A stretch of DNA of 64,000 bases from Paulinella micropora (lineage: Eukaryota > Cercozoa > Imbricatea > Euglyphida > Paulinellidae), in NCBI GenBank assembly GCA_019918135.1, contig WBZZ01006327.1, positions 62,501-126,500 of the forward strand, read 5' to 3'. The notes under the pieces were generated by a model, which was given only the letters and a program-made list of their open reading frames with translations, was not told the DNA's origin and ran no database searches. Positions 11,174 through 20,697 of this stretch are shown piece by piece. Within the stretch, counting starts at the first letter, position 1. Each line of letters opens with the position of its first letter. The translations under genes were made by a program, and so were the position numbers.

Positions 11174-13882
11174 TCAGAATTGAGGGGTTGAAAGATATTT
11201 GTCTTCCGTGCCTTCTTCTGTAGCGTAGGGGCCATCCGTCTTATACAAATTGTGTTCGACCGAACGGGCGGAGGAGGTTTCATACATCATCTTTGGCCCG
11301 CTGGTTTTCTGATACTGTTGGTTACCAATCTCGTTTAGCCCATTGGTTACTGCGGGCATCTTTTCCAAGCTAAGGCTGTCAGAACAAGTGCAGTCGTCAT
11401 GACGACGCAATTCTTGCCCGCCGAAATTCAGTGGAACTTGGAAGCTTTCAAAACAATGGTCGTGATCAGTAGGAAGCGTCTGTAGCCCGCTAAGTTTCTG
11501 ATGCTCAGGCATTGAAAAGCTAGGAGTACAGAAGGGCGTCGTCTTTGGCGTGCCCGAGCTTGGCTGATCGGCGTTAGGACCAGCGATATCGTTGGCTTTG
11601 CACGTGTTTCCACCACAGTGAAAACACTCACTTGAATTCTCGGTATATTCTTCTTCGTCCTTGTCGCCCTCTTCCCCTGCTCGAGTTTTGAAAGGCGCAC
11701 TGTTCACAGCGGCCGTGCGAGGATTAACAGATGTTTTTTGGTCATAGGAAGACTTACAATCTGTCGCGTTGCTTGCAGCAACCCCTTTACCTGCGCACAC
11801 GTTGCAGGAGACGCTCACACTCACGCAGCCCCTGCACACGTCGCACACGGAGCCAGAGACTGACTTCTTTTTCGTCGTCGCCCCCGCTTTGGCCGCTTCG
11901 TTTCTGCAATCGCTGCACCAGGAAACTGAGACAGAATTCTTTACCCCCGCAGCGTTGTCTGCGATTTCGCACGCGATGCACACGGAGCCAGAGGGCGACT
12001 TCTTCGTGGCCACCGCGACGGTCATTGAGTGTTTGCAAACGTCGCACTCGGAGCCAGAGACTGACTGCGCCGCCGCGCCGGCCATTGCTTTTATGCACTG
12101 CTTGCAAAGGGAGACAGACTCTGACCCCGCCGCCGCCGCTCTGGTCAATCCCTTTTGGCAATCCATGCACAGAGAAAGCGAGAAGCTGCCAATGGTGCCG
12201 TGCCGACCTGCGACATTTGGGGAAGCCGAGATCGACGACTTCATCACCGCGCCGGCCATTGCTCTTGTGCACGGCTTGCACAGGGAGACAGACTCTGACC
12301 CCGCCGCCGCCGCTCCGGTCAATCCCTTTTGGCAATCCATGCACAGAGAAAGCGAGAAGCTGCCGATGGCGCCGTGCTGACCTGCAACATTTGGGGAAAC
12401 CGAGATCGACGACTTCATCACCGCGCCGGCCATTGCTCTTGTGCACGGCTTGCACGGGGAGACAGACTCTGACTCCGCCGCCGCCGCTCCGGTCAATCCC
12501 TTTTGGCAATCGGGGCACAGAGAAAGTGAAAAGCTGCCGGTGGCGCCGTGCTGACCTGCGACATTTGGGGAAACCGAGATCGACAACCTCGTCACCGCGC
12601 CTGCCATTGCTTTTGTGCACGGCTTGCACAGGGAGACAGACTCTGACTCCGCCGCCGCCGCTTTGGTCAATCCCTTTTGGCAATCGGGGCACAGAGAAAG
12701 CGAGAAGCTGCCGGTGGCGCCGTGCTGACCTGCGACATTTGGGGAAGCCGAGATCGACGACTTCGTCACCGCGCCGGCCATTGCGTGTTTGCAAACGCTG
12801 CACCCGGAAACCGATACAGTACATTGTACGCCCGCCACAGCTGCTTCCTTGCACGCGCCGCACACGGAAAGTGAGACCGACCCCGCCGCAACTGCGTTCA
12901 CGCACGCCTTGCATAGAGAAATCTCGGCGGCGCCGTGCTTGCATTCGCGGCAACAGGAACCGGAGAAGCTCGCCGCAACTGCTTTTTTGCACTTGCCGCA
13001 GGTCGGGATGGAGACCGACCGAGGCACGCCAAAGGTGGGGGCCGAGTCGTTATGCTGACAGCCGTAGACGCTCGGCAACTTAGAAACAATCTTTTGCAGG
13101 CACCCGTCGCACAGAGATCGTTCACGGGACCCGGGGGCTTCGCGCGCGGACGACGCGTGGGCGCACCCCGGCACAACTGCTCTTTGCATGCACCCGTCGC
13201 ACAGAGATGCTTCCCCCAGCAAGGCCCTTGCTTGTACTTCGTGTGGACAAGAAATCGAAATGGTGGTAGTAGTAATGTTCTGGTTTACTGCTGGCAGGTC
13301 CATACCCCTAGTTGATCCCTGTTCCGTGCGCGGAACTATTGCAGCTACCACGCACGTGTACAGGCAAGCTGGCTCTTCTGGACGATCCGCAGGAATCGAT
13401 GTCGGCTTTGTTAGCTCGACCTTGCCCTTCTCCAGTGCTGCTGCTAGCAAATTGCGCGTCTCCAAAGGAAGCAGAAGCTGTACACTGTCTTTGCTAAATC
13501 GGAAATATTTGTTTTCAGGTTTCTCGAACGATTTGTGCTTGGCGGGCGGCTCGTTAGGGAGACCGCCTAATATATCAAAATCAAAGTCTTGCGAACGATC
13601 TTCCGAGGAGGGCGTCAGAGAGCCGCTCAGTCCGTCTGCTTTGCTGTTATTATTCATCCATGACACATAACTTGCGAGAACCAGGAGTTGTTCCGCAACA
13701 GTGAAAACCGCGCCTTGTTCAACCGTCACGGGCCCGTTATTCTTTAGCAGCGCACGGAGCTCGTTCTCTATGGCGGAGCTGCCTACCGTGCAGATCCTTA
13801 TTTTGAACTCGCTGGTGCTGGTTCTCAGAGCCCCTGGCTCAGGCACCTCAAAATAAGTAACTGGGTTGTCCTTGCCCGGCAT
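11174..13882 (-). CDS. 902-residue CxxC-knuckle repeat protein
   Basis: Starts MPGKDNPVTY at 13882 and runs without interruption. Residues 1-190 are a non-repetitive N-terminal region with a helical stretch. Residues about 190-720 hold more than twenty CxxC pairs, each usually followed by a Lys/Ala-rich segment and a run of alternating Ser/Val (SVSLC, SLSLC). In the middle a 58-residue unit with two CxxC pairs (types CKPC and CPDC/CMDC) is repeated about four times almost exactly. The C-terminal 180 residues are Ser/Thr/Glu-rich with one more CxxC and a CxCxD motif. No signal peptide or membrane segment. Paired CxxC knuckles suggest metal (zinc) binding or a disulphide-built rod; the lack of a signal peptide favours metal. 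I know no family with this exact repeat. The gene looks whole. Confidence 0.65.
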   Translation of the reverse strand: MPGKDNPVTYFEVPEPGALRTSTSEFKIRICTVGSSAIENELRALLKNNGPVTVEQGAVFTVAEQLLVLASYVSWMNNNSKADGLSGSLTPSSEDRSQDFDFDILGGLPNEPPAKHKSFEKPENKYFRFSKDSVQLLLPLETRNLLAAALEKGKVELTKPTSIPADRPEEPACLYTCVVAAIVPRTEQGSTRGMDLPAVNQNITTTTISISCPHEVQARALLGEASLCDGCMQRAVVPGCAHASSAREAPGSRERSLCDGCLQKIVSKLPSVYGCQHNDSAPTFGVPRSVSIPTCGKCKKAVAASFSGSCCRECKHGAAEISLCKACVNAVAAGSVSLSVCGACKEAAVAGVQCTVSVSGCSVCKHAMAGAVTKSSISASPNVAGQHGATGSFSLSLCPDCQKGLTKAAAAESESVSLCKPCTKAMAGAVTRLSISVSPNVAGQHGATGSFSLSLCPDCQKGLTGAAAAESESVSPCKPCTRAMAGAVMKSSISVSPNVAGQHGAIGSFSLSLCMDCQKGLTGAAAAGSESVSLCKPCTRAMAGAVMKSSISASPNVAGRHGTIGSFSLSLCMDCQKGLTRAAAAGSESVSLCKQCIKAMAGAAAQSVSGSECDVCKHSMTVAVATKKSPSGSVCIACEIADNAAGVKNSVSVSWCSDCRNEAAKAGATTKKKSVSGSVCDVCRGCVSVSVSCNVCAGKGVAASNATDCKSSYDQKTSVNPRTAAVNSAPFKTRAGEEGDKDEEEYTENSSECFHCGGNTCKANDIAGPNADQPSSGTPKTTPFCTPSFSMPEHQKLSGLQTLPTDHDHCFESFQVPLNFGGQELRRHDDCTCSDSLSLEKMPAVTNGLNEIGNQQYQKTSGPKMMYETSSARSVEHNLYKTDGPYATEEGTEDKYLSTPQF
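12115..12790. repeat. Tandem 174-bp coding repeats
   Basis: About four copies of a 174-bp unit (58 codons) lie inside the CxxC gene. The marker sequence gacttcatcaccgcgcc recurs near 12237 and 12411, and variants recur near 12585 and 12760. Copies differ at only a few bases, which implies recent expansion or gene conversion. Because the period is a multiple of three and GC-rich, both strands stay open across the array. Confidence 0.85.
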
Positions 13883-13896
13883 CGTCAGGCAGGACG

Positions 13897-14361
13897 CTAA
13901 AAGAACGGGAACACGTCGCCGCCCTTGCTCATCGAGTCGACGGCGTCTTGGAAGGGGTTCGCGGGTCGTTCTTTTTGCAAGTCAAAAACGTGGTTGGCCA
14001 CCTCAACACTGCACGCCGGCTCGGTCAAACACGACAGCGCGGGGCAAACCCTCTTTGCTTGGACGCACTGTTGGAGGCTTGCGGGGTCCACTACCTTAGG
14101 CTGTAAAATTAGCCCCTGCAGACTGTTTGCGCAAACCTCCTCTGCCGAAGATTGCACAGCTTGGAGAGAAGAAAATTGCAGAGCTCGATTCGGCTCAAAC
14201 CCCATATAGGTTTTCAAGTAAGAAAGAAGCTCATCGCCCACGGTGGCTTGCGATTTGTTGACTTCCATTTTCTCCTGGAGCAGTCGCAACATGGGTGGCT
14301 CCATGGTGGCAGCCATTTGACCTAGGTCTTCGGGCTGTAATAGCAGGCCTGCCTGCATCAT
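13897..14361 (-). CDS. Unknown protein of about 154 residues
   Basis: Starts at one of two adjacent ATG codons (14361 or 14358). Residues 1-60 contain a helical Gln/Met/Leu-rich region; the rest has several Cys and hydrophobic residues without a clear motif. It ends 14 bases before the start of the CxxC-repeat gene on the same strand, so the two may share a promoter region. A further ATG-led frame lies upstream near 14457 in another phase; I did not resolve its relation. The function is unknown. Confidence 0.45.
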   Translation of the reverse strand: MMQAGLLLQPEDLGQMAATMEPPMLRLLQEKMEVNKSQATVGDELLSYLKTYMGFEPNRALQFSSLQAVQSSAEEVCANSLQGLILQPKVVDPASLQQCVQAKRVCPALSCLTEPACSVEVANHVFDLQKERPANPFQDAVDSMSKGGDVFPFF

Positions 14362-14369
14362 CACCTCTG

Positions 14370-15100
14370 TTTTTTCCGGTAGCTGGACACTCTCGGAAAT
14401 GTATCATCATCTAACTGAAAGAAAGCACTCATTTCCTGGGCTCTGGTGAATGCCATCTTGCCACTCCTTTTTTTTCCTCGCGTGTGTGTCTCTCCCCGAA
14501 AAAAGCCTCTTTTTTTAAAATGATTTCATATTCGGGGGGGCCTTCGACCGTACAGGAAATTTGATGGGGCTTATGTTTTCTTCTTCCTGTCCTCCCCCCC
14601 CCCTTCCTCTCACACCCTCCCGCTTTTCTTTTTTTCTGCTATTTTCTGGTTTTTTATCGGGAGGGGGGGGGAGAGGAGAGAGAGAAGGGGGGGGAAAATG
14701 CGGGCAACGGGGTGGTGGAAAGGCGGAACTTACCCCAGCTTCATTTCAGAAGCAAGGTGGCTTCCTGTGTGTTCACGACGATCTCCGCCCCTCCCGCGCC
14801 CCTTCCCCCCCCCCCCCCCCCGCCCCGTTGCCCGCATTTCTCCTTCGGCCCCCCCCCCGCCTTTCATGGTGTTTCTTTTTTGTCTCCTTTCTACCTCTTC
14901 CCCCCCCCTCTCTCTCCCTCCCCTTTTTTGTTAATTTTTTTTTTTTTTTTGTAAACCTTTCAGTCCCCCCCCCCCCCGGCTTCCCGCCGCCTTTGGCTGT
15001 GCACGCAAGTAAAAAAAAACAGTTACAAAAAAAAAGCCAAGCACAGGTTTTTTTATTTCTTTTAGTAGACAGCTTGCCCACCGCCTTTTCGCTGCCCAAT
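14370..15100. repeat. Spacer with C/G homopolymers and a 17-bp inverted repeat
   Basis: No gene supported, apart from a possible short minus-strand frame at 14360-14457. A perfect 17-bp inverted repeat lies at 14696-14712 and 14823-14839 with about 110 bases between the arms; the arms read aaatgcgggcaacgggg and its complement. G runs lie left of it and C/T runs right of it, so the purine/pyrimidine bias switches strand across the spacer. The last 200 bases before the kinase gene are C/T-rich. Confidence 0.6.
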
Positions 15101-15994
15101 ATGTTCGGTTCATGCCGCGTCTCCGCGGGCGCCCCTCCTCTTTTGGGCCTCTTTGCGTTTGAAGAAGAATCGGGTAGGGGCGGCTATTCACACGTGTGGC
15201 GCGCAGGCTGCTTGCTAGACGACGCTACACATAACATTGTCGCAATCAAAATGCATACAAAACGCGACCGTTCTGTGCACAGGCAAGAATTCGATTTCCA
15301 ACGAGAATTGTTTTTCCACCAACGCACCGCCATCGGGCTGGTTCCTGAGCCCTTGGCTTTTGTTCTGGGCACGGACTACAGCGCCATGGTAATGGAATTC
15401 ATTCCGTACTCGCTCGAACACTTGCTGCAGCGGCCCTCGGCCTCGACAAAGTGCCGTGCCCTGGAGTATCTAGCGCAGATTATGATTTTCTTGTGGCCGC
15501 TCCACGACAAAGGGTTTGTACACCGCGACCTCAAACATCAGAACATTGGGCTGCGCACACTCGACGGAGGTGTGTGCCTCCTAGATTTCGGGCTCTCGGC
15601 CTTTCCGTGCTTGGACTCCAGCAGCCACAAAAACACTTTGGCCGGTACGCTGTCCTACATGAGCACGGACAGCCACAATCAAAAACCGCCCATCTGGCGG
15701 GATGACGTCTGGAACTTAGTGTACACCTTTTTCGAAGCGCTGGCGGGCCCTCTGCCGTGGTCTTCAGCCTACGTCCCCCGCAGGCAACATCTCTTAGGCA
15801 GAAACCGGTCTGTACTAAAAGCCAAATTAGAATGGGAGGACAAACTCATGACGGACCAATATCATCACTGGTACGTTCCGTACTTAAAACAGTGCGTCCG
15901 AATCTGCAGAGCGCCTGGTGAGGTACGTCAAGTCCATTCTGACGTTGCAAAAGTAATACGTAGTTGCAAAGACAATTTCGGAAACCGGCATTAG
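15101..15994 (+). CDS. Protein kinase, CK1/VRK-like
   Basis: The ATG at 15101 opens a 297-residue kinase domain protein with little else. Motifs in order: glycine-rich loop GRGGYSHVW (25-33), catalytic lysine in VAIK (K50), catalytic loop HRDLKHQN (141-148), metal-binding DFG (162-164), then GTLSYMSTD in the activation segment and a DDVWNL motif matching the conserved D of subdomain IX. All residues needed for phosphotransfer are present. The GTLSYMS pattern in place of APE and the compact size resemble the casein kinase 1/VRK group, which is frequent in large DNA viruses. It would phosphorylate Ser/Thr of virus or host proteins. A C/T-rich spacer precedes it. The gene looks whole and intronless. 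Confidence 0.85.
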   Translation: MFGSCRVSAGAPPLLGLFAFEEESGRGGYSHVWRAGCLLDDATHNIVAIKMHTKRDRSVHRQEFDFQRELFFHQRTAIGLVPEPLAFVLGTDYSAMVMEFIPYSLEHLLQRPSASTKCRALEYLAQIMIFLWPLHDKGFVHRDLKHQNIGLRTLDGGVCLLDFGLSAFPCLDSSSHKNTLAGTLSYMSTDSHNQKPPIWRDDVWNLVYTFFEALAGPLPWSSAYVPRRQHLLGRNRSVLKAKLEWEDKLMTDQYHHWYVPYLKQCVRICRAPGEVRQVHSDVAKVIRSCKDNFGNRH

Positions 15995-16774
15995 TAACAC
16001 AACTATTAAAAATCATTCTTTTTGTTTTTTTTTTCGTTTGGAGAACGGAAGAACAAGATACGAGAGAAAGAAAGCCAGAGGAGAGAAACGAGAAGAAGTT
16101 AGGCTGAGAGAGAAAGGAAAGGTTTCCAAAGAAACAGGTGTGAAGAAGAAGAAGAAGAAGAAGAAGAAGTGAAGCCATATTATGGGGGGTGTGAAGGAGG
16201 GGGGGGGGGAGAGGGGGGAGGGAAAGAAGAGGGTGTAGAATATAAAGACGAGCTTCCGGAACAAGCGTACGAGGCGGTGGCGGGGGGAGGGGGGGGAGGG
16301 GAGGGGAGGGGGGAGGGCGACGTGCTGGCAAGACCAAACTGGAAAAAAAAGGAACCAGCGACGGGGGGAAGGGCGGGGAGGGAGCGGAGGCGGGGTGTGT
16401 GTTTGGGGGGTGGAATGTGCGAATTAAGGGGGGGGGGGGGCGTGGACGGAGGGTGAAGCGACGGTTGGTTGGTGAAAGGATTAATCGAGGGGACCAAAAA
16501 AAAGTAAATCACGAAAATAATTTTTTTTTAAACAAGCAAAAAAACAAACTTTTTTTCCCTCCGCCAACCCCTCTCTCTCCCTCCCTCCCGACTTTTCGTC
16601 CAGCACCAAGGCCGACGCAGCCCCAAATTCCCTCCCACCCTCCTCTTTTTTTTTCTTGCAGGCTGTGTTTTTTAGAGTCCCTTTCCTTTTTTTTTGCGGG
16701 TGCTAAGAAAAAATAAAGGATACACACAACAAAGCAAACCACCAAAAAAAACCCCCACGGCCCCCCCCAAAAAA
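15995..16774. repeat. Homopolymer-rich spacer
   Basis: No gene seen. After the kinase stop come an A/T-rich part, a GAA repeat near 16145-16168, strongly G-rich blocks at 16185-16440, and a C/T-rich block at 16550-16690. An A-rich stretch with runs of C and A lies just before the ATG at 16775. Confidence 0.65.
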
Positions 16775-19700
16775 ATGAGCACCCTCGTCCTGGCGTTACT
16801 GGGTGTCGTAGTGTCCGGGCAGACCTGCGGGTTGTCCTTTGCGCAAAGCGTCAACTGGAGGGCCAGGATCCTGAGCAATGGCTCCGGCCTGGGCCAGCTC
16901 GAGGGCAACCCCGCCATCATGCTGAACATTGAAACCCCGAGCGGTTTTACTACGGCGACGTCGCCGTTCTTTATTTCAAATAGTTTCTGTTGCAATGAGA
17001 CCCTGCCTACCACCGCCAGGGTTTCGGGGGATCCCTGCTGGGATCAGCAGGTCATGTACCTGCGCTACACCACAGATTGTACGTTGCTGGTGCACGACGA
17101 GAGCAACGGCTACTTGCGGCTGTCGGGTTCGGTCGACGTCAACTGTACGCGCCGGACCAGATTCTTGATGCTGAACGTGACCCAGACGTTCCGGCTGCCG
17201 CTGAGCTTCACGGTCCGCTTCCCGGCGTCGCTGCGCCTAGAATTTCAGGCCACCACACGCCTCATCAACGACAACGACTGCTACCAAACGTCACATTGCT
17301 ATGGTTTTGAGTGCGTGCTGGCGTCACAACAATTGGGCAGGCGCAGGCTAGCCAACGCCAGCAAGGGCGTCAACTTCTGCAACTGCAGCACCGTGGACCC
17401 CAACGGTGTGCCGGGCGTGTGCACGGGCGTAGTGCACGCGGACGCCAATTGCGGCCAGGACACGAGCGCGCCCATCAGTCGCGACTGCCCTACCGGCGCC
17501 TTGACTATTAATTTAAACAGCGACGCCGCGTTCCTGTCACTTGGCACACTGGGCGGGGCGTACGGCCCGCCGGGGTACCGGGTACCCTCGTGGTGTGACT
17601 GCACGTCACCGCTGTCGCCCAACCTGTACCGCGTGGCCGAGGTGTACCGCACCATCACGCCGCCGGGCGGCTCGGCCTCGACCGTCGACCTGGGTTCGCC
17701 GAACCATAGTCAGTTTGTGTACGACTACGGCATGGCCACGTACGTGCTCGGCACCAAGGGCGTGTGGGCGGTAGCTTACTCGATCGCGGACGTGGCCGGC
17801 AACGTCCAGCAGTGTAACTTCACCGTGAACGTGATCGATACGGCCTGTGCGCCGGCGGGCGCGAGCTGCGCCTGCGCGGCCAGGACTCGGAGCCCTACCT
17901 GGACCCGCTGCACCGGGCCGATACAGTCGCGGGGGGCAACCTAAGCCAGACGATTCTGGACGCATGGCACGCGGCGGGCTTCGGCACGAACGACCTGCGG
18001 CTGCTGGAGCTGTTCTCGCGGGAACCTGTGCGACCACAGCTACGACAACATCGACGACAACCGCACGCACTGCAACGTGTACTCGTTCGAATCACGGTTC
18101 GGCCCGCTGCTGCTCAACTACACCACCGCGTTTGGCACCGGGCCTGTCAGTAGGCGCTACCTGCCGGACGGTACGTACGCTGTGCACGCAGACGTGTACG
18201 ATGACGCCGGCAACCTGGCGTGGTGCAACTTCACGCTCGTCGTCGACAACACGCCGCCGGCGGTCAGTTGCGGCGCGGGCGGCGTGTCGCGCAGGGACGA
18301 GCTTGCAGCCAATGTCATGGCGCGCCACGGCGTGCCGCGGCAGCCGGTGTACCCGGGCACGGCCTTCGGGTCGTACCACGTGCTGCTGGACACACAAGTG
18401 TCCGAGGTGCAGGCCGGCGGCCTGAGCGCGCCGCTCAGCGCCGAGCAGCTGCGGTTCAACGCTACGGGGGCGCAGGCCGAGTTCGTGCGCGCCGTGAAGC
18501 GCACGCAGCCCGGGCGCTCGGCGTGCGCGCCCTTCAACGCGATGATCCTTGCGGGCAGCTCGGAAACGCACCCGGATGGCAACTGTGCCACCGTGCACTT
18601 GCGCGCAAACGCCTGGTACCACCTCGTGCACGACGCGACCGCTAGCGTGGACACGTACAACAACTGGGGGCCTGTGTACGTGAATGTGTCGGGCCCGCCG
18701 GGCTGCCACGCGCTCGTGGGCGACGCGGGCCGCCCCGACGACCTCACTACGTTCTCCACCGGCTGCTACCCTACCGCCGACGGCGACGCGACTTTCTGCG
18801 CCTATCCCCGCGGCGCCTCCGGCTGGGTGTACGTCATTGAGCAGTGGGGCTGCGACCTAGACTACACGCTGCAGCTCTCCGAGCTGCTGCGGGCCAGTGG
18901 CACGGCCGCCGGCACCCAGCTGTTGTCGTCCGCCGGGTTGCGCCTGCCCGCCCTGTTTACGTCCCCGCCCGAGCTCGAGGGCGGTGCCACGGCGCTGGCG
19001 TTGGGCTGGTCGCTGCGCGTCAGCTATGCGGTTTACGACGACGTGGGCAACGTTGCCGTGTGCCTCGTGGACTACGAGGTGCGCGACACCAGGGCGCCGC
19101 AAGCGGTGGGCCCCATGGCCGAGAACTTGTACGAGGCGTACTTGTTACCCCCCGACGTGTGGACCGGGGGCGCGCTGCTGGCCACAAACCCCGGTGCCGT
19201 GGCGCGGCGCTCGCTGGCAATTCACCCCATGGACTTGTGGTTCTGGGTCGACAACGCGACCTACGACTTCGAGTTCCTGCCCTCCGGCGCCAGCTGGGCG
19301 GCGGAGTACGTGGGTGTGTACTGCGGGCTGGGCGCGGCCGGGACTCTTGTCAGTAACTACACGGGCGCGCTGCCCACGGCGCGGCCCCCGATTGCTGAAC
19401 ACCTCACGTTCCCGGCCGCGCAGACCCCTGCGCCCGTGCCCCCCAATACCGTGTACAGCGGCCAGATCGCGGATCCGAACCCTACTGGTACGGCCTGGCT
19501 GCAGCGGCGCCGGCTGGCACAGCACGCAGAGGGTGACAACTCGGGCGACATTGACTACGCGGACGGCCGCCGCCGCCGCCCGCAGCAGATCGGGGTGGGG
19601 CCCGGCCAGTCCGCGTGGCAGAGCATAGGCGGCGGTAACTACACGTGCCTGGCCAATGGGAGGGCCTGTACACCAACACCGCGGCCGGCAACCAGACCAT

Positions 19701-20697
19701 CACGCCCGCGACGCTCAGTGTGCCGTACCACGAGTACGGCGTCGTGGGTCAGGTCAACACGTGGCTGTACCTGTACCCCGGCGTCACCACCGTCACTGCG
19801 TCGGTGCGCGACGGCGGCTACTACGACTACAGTTATGACACGGCGGACAACAGCAGCTCCACCGCGCCAGTCGCGACCGCGCAGCGCACGGCGCCGTTGT
19901 CGCTCACGTTCGAAATCACTATCCTCGACGAAGATCCGCCGTCTTCTTGGACTGCGTGGGCGGCGAGTACACGGGCCCGCGCAGCGAACTCAACATTTCG
20001 GTCGGCTCGCCGACCTTCTGGCTCACGACGATGAGCGACGAGTTCTGGGCCGACTTCTCGCTGCTGCGCGCCGCCGACAACGCCGTGCTGAGTGCCGGCG
20101 TGGCGACGCCGGGCCTGCGCGACTTCTTGCTTGTCACGCCGTCGTACGGCTTCGGGCAGCAGCTGGCGTACGGCGAGCACTACCGCCGTGGACCCGTCGT
20201 GCAACTGGGCCACGTGCGTGCGCACGGTGTTTGTGCACGACGTCCAGCCGCCCTCGGTGCTGTGCGCCAGCGTCCCGCACAACGGCCCCGTGCTCAGCCC
20301 GATTAACGGCACCACGACGTACTACGACACCGCCATGGACGCCGGCGTTTGCGGCGCCGTCCCGACCACCGATGCGGGTTTCGGGATTGATTACTTCCGG
20401 TCCGATGTGCAGGGGCCGGCGAATGTCACGGTCACGTGCGCCAATGCCAGGAACAACGCCACGTTCGCGACCAAGGCGGTGCGGTGCGTGGCTACCGCGA
20501 CGGACCAGGCGGGCAACGAGGCGCAGTGCGCCGTCGTGTACGACCTGCAGGACCGCGAGAAGCCCGTGGTCACGTGCGCCGCCAGCGGCACGATCCCCAT
20601 CAAGTCGGGCCTGTACGACCTGTCTGTCTTTCACGGCGTGTCCGACAACTGCGTGTACGACACTACTGTTTACACGCCCACGGCCAACCTCAATTGA
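16775..20697 (+). pseudogene. Secreted or surface protein with HYR domains (broken, about four to five breaks)
   Basis: The start at 16775 opens a signal peptide (MSTLVLALLGVVVSG). Several segments carry the hyalin-repeat (HYR) signature, an aromatic residue, then D.AGN...CNFTV: for example near 17,770-17,850, 18,190-18,260, 19,020-19,090 and 20,480-20,560. HYR domains are Ig-like folds used in extracellular adhesion. Many Cys and N-glycosylation sequons lie between them. No membrane segment is seen before the end of the span. The reading frame is interrupted several times, so I annotate it as one fossil span. It converges on the primase-like gene at 20.7 kb. A membrane-anchor fragment of similar style lies on the other strand at 24.5-25.3 kb. 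Confidence 0.6.

Noticed and set aside
20134-20697. C-terminal part of the primase-like frame as real protein
   Set aside because: It is antisense to HYR coding sequence and has the His/Arg/Val-rich composition typical of a shadow frame.
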